Assembly: GCF_905475465.1 (NCBI RefSeq)
Contig: NC_062248.1
Span: forward strand, 10,168,001 to 10,232,000
Reading direction: 5' to 3'
Source of the DNA: Pieris napi
Taxonomy: Eukaryota; Arthropoda; Insecta; Lepidoptera; Pieridae
DNA: 64,000 bases
The position numbers and the translations under genes were made by a program. The notes under the pieces were generated by a model. The model searched no databases, was not told the origin of the DNA, and saw only the letters and a list, made by a program, of their open reading frames with translations. Shown here one piece after another: positions 59,472 through 64,000 of the stretch. Every line of letters begins with the position of its first letter. Position 1 is the first letter of the stretch.

Positions 59472-59719
59472 TTATATTTCAATTACAAACTGTGGTAGCT
59501 CGATGTAGTTACCGAGTATGGACAATTTGACACCGTTGTGTACTCGTACTGTCTGTAGTCCGCGTTTCGCTACCATCGGTGACGTTGGAGTTTTGTAGAA
59601 CTTTGGCAAATCCAGATTCGCACTTGCAAGGGGCAAGGGAAGGAGCGGATACGGGCCAGCCGGCATCATTCCGAAGCCTCTCCTCGCAAGCTCGTTGGCG
59701 AGAGATTGTGGAACCACTG
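59472..59719 (-). CDS. Candidate exon of an unrecognised protein, minus strand
   Basis: Read on the minus strand, an acceptor-like tataacag ending near 59720 is followed by an open frame of about 80 codons, ending at TAA 59472. It begins VPQSLANELARRGFGMMPAG and is rich in Pro, Leu and Ala. Its GC-rich third positions stand out against the AT-rich flanks, which is the main reason to suspect a real exon. A donor-like GTACGAGT inside the frame (about 59545-59552) would end the exon after KRGLQT instead. I do not recognise the family. The signal-like composition could suit a secreted or cuticle protein, but that is a guess. It could also be transposon-derived. Confidence 0.38.
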
Positions 59720-60004
59720 TTATATAGTATTCATTGAAATCATTGAAAGAAATATTTTGTAACGGGGATCTAGCGTTTAAATGATGATAGAACTTTTAAT
59801 TTAGTGTATGTTTATTACGTATAAACATACGCAAATATTAATTTAATATATGATTTGCTTTAAGCCATATAATTGGTTTAGCTTGTACACCCTGGATGAT
59901 GATTGGTCATGTCAAAATATGAACCACTTACTCGCGCCTCCGTTCCGTAGTTGTGCCACGACACAACAGTGTTACGTGTTACGAGTGCCTCATGGGCATC
60001 ATGC

Positions 60005-60120
60005 TCGTCATTTGTTTTTTATAGAACAAGAAGCAAACGGGCGGGAGGCTCATCTGGTGTTATAAGAGGCATGGACACTGTCCCTGCCAGAGGGCTCGTG
60101 AGTGAACAACGGACGTCGAG
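60005..60120 (-). mobile_element. LINE tail F, minus strand
   Basis: gaacaagaagcaaacgggcg, ggaggctcatctggtgttat and gagggctcgtgagtgaacaa, joined directly to a minus-strand SINE A head. Confidence 0.5.
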
Positions 60121-60256
60121 GTAATCCGTTCCAGACGCACAGTTCGAGCGAAAGTTAAATGCGCTCATAGAAAGAACATTTGTGAACAGCCGAGAATCGA
60201 ACCTACGACGTCAATGATGAGAGTCACACGTTGGAGCCACTAGGCCAACGCTGCTT
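60121..60256 (-). repeat. SINE A head, minus strand
   Basis: Reversed head (gagaatcgaacctacgacgt, ggagccactaggccaacgct) abutting a LINE tail (60005-60120). Confidence 0.75.
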
Positions 60257-60994
60257 TTCTAATTGTCAATGAACGCATAAATTCGCGTTTAATCAATGAC
60301 AATAAATAATCACACTCACTGATATACTAACTTCTAACAATATCGATAACTCAGTTTCCTTTATGTGTACATAAACATACAAGCACAACTGCAATTCATA
60401 CTCAAATATTATAAATTCCAGGAATAAGTTTTGATTTAAGATTTATAACTACGGATGTATGTATTGAATTGTTCGTGTGTGGCAAGGTTCAGTCAAAAAC
60501 AATATATTACTGTAAGAATTTATTGCTGATTCACAGATATGGCTGGCAACTAAAAATTTCATATACACAAAATATATCAAATAAATATACAATTAAATTA
60601 TACAAATCATAGACGCTATATTAAAATGACAATTAGTCTCTTATACCTATGTTAATAAAATATGATGCTATAAATATATTATTAGCTTGGACATAAGATT
60701 TAAAATCTGTATAATATCTGAAGTCGTACACAATCTTGTAACAATAAAATATAAATTTGGTTTTACTCTCAAAAATTGCATACAAATTAAGTATTAACAG
60801 ATCAGTTCTCAACGTATTTAAGTTAAATACATTTTATACAACATACCGTCTTTTATAAAGTAAATAAATCTAAATTGTTATGACGGTATCAAAGTACTGC
60901 AACTCAAAATACCTGAATAGCTTCTTCATAAAAACCAATTATGGCAATAATTCGTTTCTTTTAATCACAATAATAATACATACTGATAGAAGAA
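60257..60994. other. Gene-free AT-rich spacer
   Basis: Between the SINE A head and the non-LTR element. Nothing recognised. Confidence 0.5.
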
Positions 60995-61183
60995 TGTGTT
61001 TTCCTAGTGGGAGTGCCATGCTGTTGCCTTCGGGCTTCAGCCAAATGGGCAGGCACGACCGGGGCAGTACCACTGTCTCTCAGAAAACCGGCGTGAAGTG
61101 ATGCAATAAGTTTGCCTTATTGTACTCGCGTTTCGTGCGGTGAGAGAGACTCCCGGAGCCCATTCCCCCCCTCTACAAGAAAT
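60995..61183 (+). mobile_element. Probable 5' UTR of the non-LTR retrotransposon
   Basis: The switch from AT-rich flank to GC-rich sequence occurs near 60995-61005, just before cctagtgggagtgccatgct. About 180 bp separates it from the ORF. I infer this is the element's 5' end, so the copy is probably not 5' truncated. Confidence 0.55.
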
Positions 61184-64000
61184 ATGAAGGTGCAGAAAAA
61201 AAGACAGAATCTACCCCAGGGGGGTACCACACGCGCTCGCGGTGGAGAATCCCCCGGTGGTGGACGCACAGGCTGCCCTTCGTATTCTGGGGGGGGCAAT
61301 TCTGCGCTCGGAAAAAATAACATAATTCGTTCTCGGGGCAAACGGAGCAAACCTACAAAGGCACCCCCGTCCACACTCGCCGTGGACTTCACAAATGTTA
61401 GGGGGCTCAATACCAATATCAACGCAGTCCACTACCATTTAGAGACTGCGAAGCCGGCCTTGCTCTTTCTTACCGAGACTCAGATTTCCTCCCCGGCTGA
61501 TACTTCCTACCTCTCCTACCCGGGGTACAAATTGGAACATTCATTTGTGCCGCGGGCGGGAGTTTGCGTGTACGTCAGAGAGGATATCTGTTCTCGTCGC
61601 CTCGGGACGCTTGAAGGAAGGGACCTATCTAACCTCTGGCTGCGCGTAGACTGCGATGACCATCCGCGATTCTACGCATGCCTGTATAGGTCCCATAGCG
61701 GAAATATCGAAACTGACCGACTCATTGAGCACATCCAAATGGCTACAGATTCCCTGCTCGAAAGGGTTCCTACCGCTGAAATCGTGATACTTGGCGACTT
61801 TAACGCCCACCATGCCGATTGGCTCGGCTCTGAAACTACCGATCACGCGGGAAGATCCTTTCACGACTTTGCTTTAGCCTACGACCTGACACAAATGGTC
61901 CCTGCGATTACGCGAATACCAGATGTGGATGGTCATAAACCCTCTTTGTTGGACCTTCTGCTGACTTCACATCCGGAGAACTATCAAGTCTCTGTTGACC
62001 CGCCATTGGGTTCATCAGATCATTGTGTGGTCCGGAGTACTGTGCCATCTACGCGCCCTTCACGGCCCCGCTTTATGGGTTGTCGCCGTATTTGGCACTA
62101 TAAGTCAGCAGATTGGGACGGGATGCGGTCTTTCTTTGCGTCCTACCCTTGGGGGCCTATGTGCTTTTCGCCGGAAGCTCCAGATTCCGTCGCCGCCTCT
62201 GTCGCCGAAGTGGTTCTGCAGGGCATGGAACTCTTTATTCCATTTTCTGCGGTGCCGATCGGTGGCAAGTCTCAGCCCTGGTTTAAACGTTCTTGCAAGG
62301 CGGCCTCGCGTCGAAAGCGAGAATGCTTTAAGGCATGGGCGGAAGCGGCGAAATCTCGTGATGCCAATACCAGCGAACTTAAAACAGCATATAACTCAGC
62401 CTCCAGGTCCTTCAAACGGGAAATCACTAAGGCAAAGTCAGAGCACATTGCCAGATTTGGCGAGAGATTGGCCCAACTCCCTTCAGGGACTCGAGCCTTC
62501 TGGTCTCTCGCCAAAGCTGTCCAGGGGAATTTTTGTCAGCCCTCCATTCCGCCACTGCACAGGGAGGATGACTCTCTGGCCCACACTGCGAAGGAGAAGG
62601 CCGACCTTTTGGGCTGTCTCTTCGCGTCCAACTCGACTTTGGATGACCGAGGGAGATCACCACCGACCATTTCGCGGTGTGATTCCTCGATGCCGGAAAT
62701 CACATTCCGGCAACGTGCTGTCCGCAAAGCACTATCTTCCTTGGACATTCATAAGTCGAGCGGGCCGGATGGTATCCCCCCAATTGTGCTGCGTACTTGT
62801 GCTCCTGAGTTGGCTCCGGTCTTAACGCGCCTTTTCCGGTACCTGTACTCGCTCGGCACTGTCCCGAAGTGCTGGAAGACCGCTTCGATACATCCGATCC
62901 CAAAAAAAGGCGATCGCTCTGATCCGTCCAACTATCGCCCAATAGCTATAACCTCCTTGTTCTCCAAAATAATGGAAACCATTATTAATTGCCAGCTCTT
63001 GAGTTATCTAGAAGGTCACCAGTTGATTAGCGATTCTCAGTACGGCTTTCGTCGTGGTCGCTCAGCTGGTGACCTCCTTGTATACCTTACCCATAGGTGG
63101 GCGGAAGCAATTGAGTCCAAGGGGGAGGCGTTGGCGGTAAGTTTGGACATAGCGAAAGCCTTCGATCGGGTGTGGCACAGAGCACTGCTCTCGAAGCTTC
63201 CAGCCTATGGGCTTCCCGAGAAATTATGCGATTGGATCTCCAGCTTTCTGGCCGATCGGAGCATCAAGGTCGTCATCGACGGAGCATGTTCCGACCTTAA
63301 ACCCGTGAACGCTGGGGTCCCACAAGGCTGTGTTCTATCCCCGACCCTATTTCTTCTGCATATCAATGATATGTTGCAACTTAGCAACATTCACTGCTAT
63401 GCGGATGACAGCACTGGGGATATTCTTTACACTGGCCGGGCAGGTATTTCTCGGGCAGTTGTTGATGAGTACCGGAACAAACTTGTGTCTGAAGTCGAAA
63501 CTCTACTACGTGGAGTCTCAGACTGGGGCAGACAAAACCTAGTCCAATTTAACCCCAAGAAGACACAAGTTTGCGCGTTTTCCGCTAAAAAAACACCCTT
63601 TGTCGCTACTCCTCTTTTCGAAAACACTCTTCTTAAAGCCACAGCCAGCATTGGAATACTTGGCGTTGACATATCGAACGACGTTCAGTTTCGCGGTCAC
63701 TTGGAGGGAAAGGCTAAATTAGCCTCCAAAAAGCTTGGTGTGCTCAGCAAGGCGAGGCGGTACTTCACTCCGGGCCACCGCATGCAACTATATAAAGCGC
63801 AAATTCGGCCCCACATGGAGTACTGCTCTCACCTCTGGGCGGGGGCTCCCCAGTACCAGCTCCTTCCACTTGACCGTATACAACGCAGAGCGGTTCGAAT
63901 TGTCGACGACCAATCCCTCTCCGAGCGGCTTGATCCTTTGGCGTTGCGTAGAGATGTGGGGTCACTCTGCATCTTCTACCGCATTTACCATGGAGAGTGT
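61184..64000 (+). CDS. Non-LTR retrotransposon ORF2 (APE endonuclease + reverse transcriptase), runs off the right edge
   Basis: The frame from ATG 61184 is open for 939 codons to the end of the window. The first 65 residues are Gly/Arg/Ser-rich. The endonuclease follows, with Asn71 in NVRG, Glu in LFLTETQ, GDFN (204-207) and SDH (278-280). The reverse transcriptase has SSGPDGIPP, PSNYRPIAITSLFSKIMET, QYGFRRGRSAGDLL, LDIAKAFDRVWH, GVPQGCVLSP and YADD (739-742). All catalytic residues I can identify are present. The protein copies its own RNA by target-primed reverse transcription. The motif order suits the Jockey/I/R1 supergroup; I cannot assign a clade. GC content is far above the flanks. 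A + strand frame at 61995-62825 and several minus frames are shadows of this ORF. Confidence 0.93.
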   Translation, partial: MKVQKKRQNLPQGGTTRARGGESPGGGRTGCPSYSGGGNSALGKNNIIRSRGKRSKPTKAPPSTLAVDFTNVRGLNTNINAVHYHLETAKPALLFLTETQISSPADTSYLSYPGYKLEHSFVPRAGVCVYVREDICSRRLGTLEGRDLSNLWLRVDCDDHPRFYACLYRSHSGNIETDRLIEHIQMATDSLLERVPTAEIVILGDFNAHHADWLGSETTDHAGRSFHDFALAYDLTQMVPAITRIPDVDGHKPSLLDLLLTSHPENYQVSVDPPLGSSDHCVVRSTVPSTRPSRPRFMGCRRIWHYKSADWDGMRSFFASYPWGPMCFSPEAPDSVAASVAEVVLQGMELFIPFSAVPIGGKSQPWFKRSCKAASRRKRECFKAWAEAAKSRDANTSELKTAYNSASRSFKREITKAKSEHIARFGERLAQLPSGTRAFWSLAKAVQGNFCQPSIPPLHREDDSLAHTAKEKADLLGCLFASNSTLDDRGRSPPTISRCDSSMPEITFRQRAVRKALSSLDIHKSSGPDGIPPIVLRTCAPELAPVLTRLFRYLYSLGTVPKCWKTASIHPIPKKGDRSDPSNYRPIAITSLFSKIMETIINCQLLSYLEGHQLISDSQYGFRRGRSAGDLLVYLTHRWAEAIESKGEALAVSLDIAKAFDRVWHRALLSKLPAYGLPEKLCDWISSFLADRSIKVVIDGACSDLKPVNAGVPQGCVLSPTLFLLHINDMLQLSNIHCYADDSTGDILYTGRAGISRAVVDEYRNKLVSEVETLLRGVSDWGRQNLVQFNPKKTQVCAFSAKKTPFVATPLFENTLLKATASIGILGVDISNDVQFRGHLEGKAKLASKKLGVLSKARRYFTPGHRMQLYKAQIRPHMEYCSHLWAGAPQYQLLPLDRIQRRAVRIVDDQSLSERLDPLALRRDVGSLCIFYRIYHGEC

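Noticed and set aside
61995..62825. Open + strand frame of 276 codons
   Set aside because: It overlaps the retrotransposon endonuclease/RT frame in another phase. The endonuclease motifs GDFN and SDH and the RT motifs are all in the main frame from 61184, so this is a GC-rich shadow.

Overview
This is insect nuclear DNA, almost certainly from a moth or butterfly. The evidence is two intron-split genes with clear insect orthologues, AT-rich introns, and many short interspersed repeats of kinds common in Lepidoptera: two tRNA-derived SINE families, LINE tails, Helitron-like elements ending in CTAG, foldback elements and MITEs. I do not name a species.

Layout. Positions 1-4350 are repeats and unrecognised AT-rich DNA. 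Positions 4358-5700 hold a two-exon FMRFamide-related neuropeptide precursor of 181 residues on the + strand, with a poly(A) signal at 6121. From about 6.1 to 31.5 kb I found no host gene, only mobile-element debris. From 31574 to 58409 lies a complete 20-exon + strand gene for the TRP phototransduction channel. It encodes 1173 residues, every exon junction keeps the frame, and it ends in Gly-Trp-Leu. A possible minus-strand exon of unknown identity lies at 59472-59719. From about 61.0 kb to the right edge is the 5' part of a GC-rich non-LTR retrotransposon whose 939-codon frame (APE endonuclease, then reverse transcriptase) is still open at position 64000.

The two genes are unrelated in pathway. 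The FMRFamide precursor yields secreted amidated peptides acting on G-protein-coupled receptors. TRP is a plasma-membrane cation channel of photoreceptors gated downstream of phospholipase C. Nothing suggests shared regulation.

The most interesting signals concern the mobile elements. Four reverse-oriented Helitron-like elements lie 17-63 bp from host splice sites. Foldback elements carry the same private substitutions at mirror positions in both arms. Pieces of a foldback element flank trp exon 3. A hAT MITE has a perfect 8-bp target duplication, and two copies of a 379-bp repeat differ at only a few sites. In the neuropeptide gene, three of five predicted peptides end in RLamide rather than RFamide. 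I found no CRISPR array, operon or rRNA, and no convincing functional tRNA.
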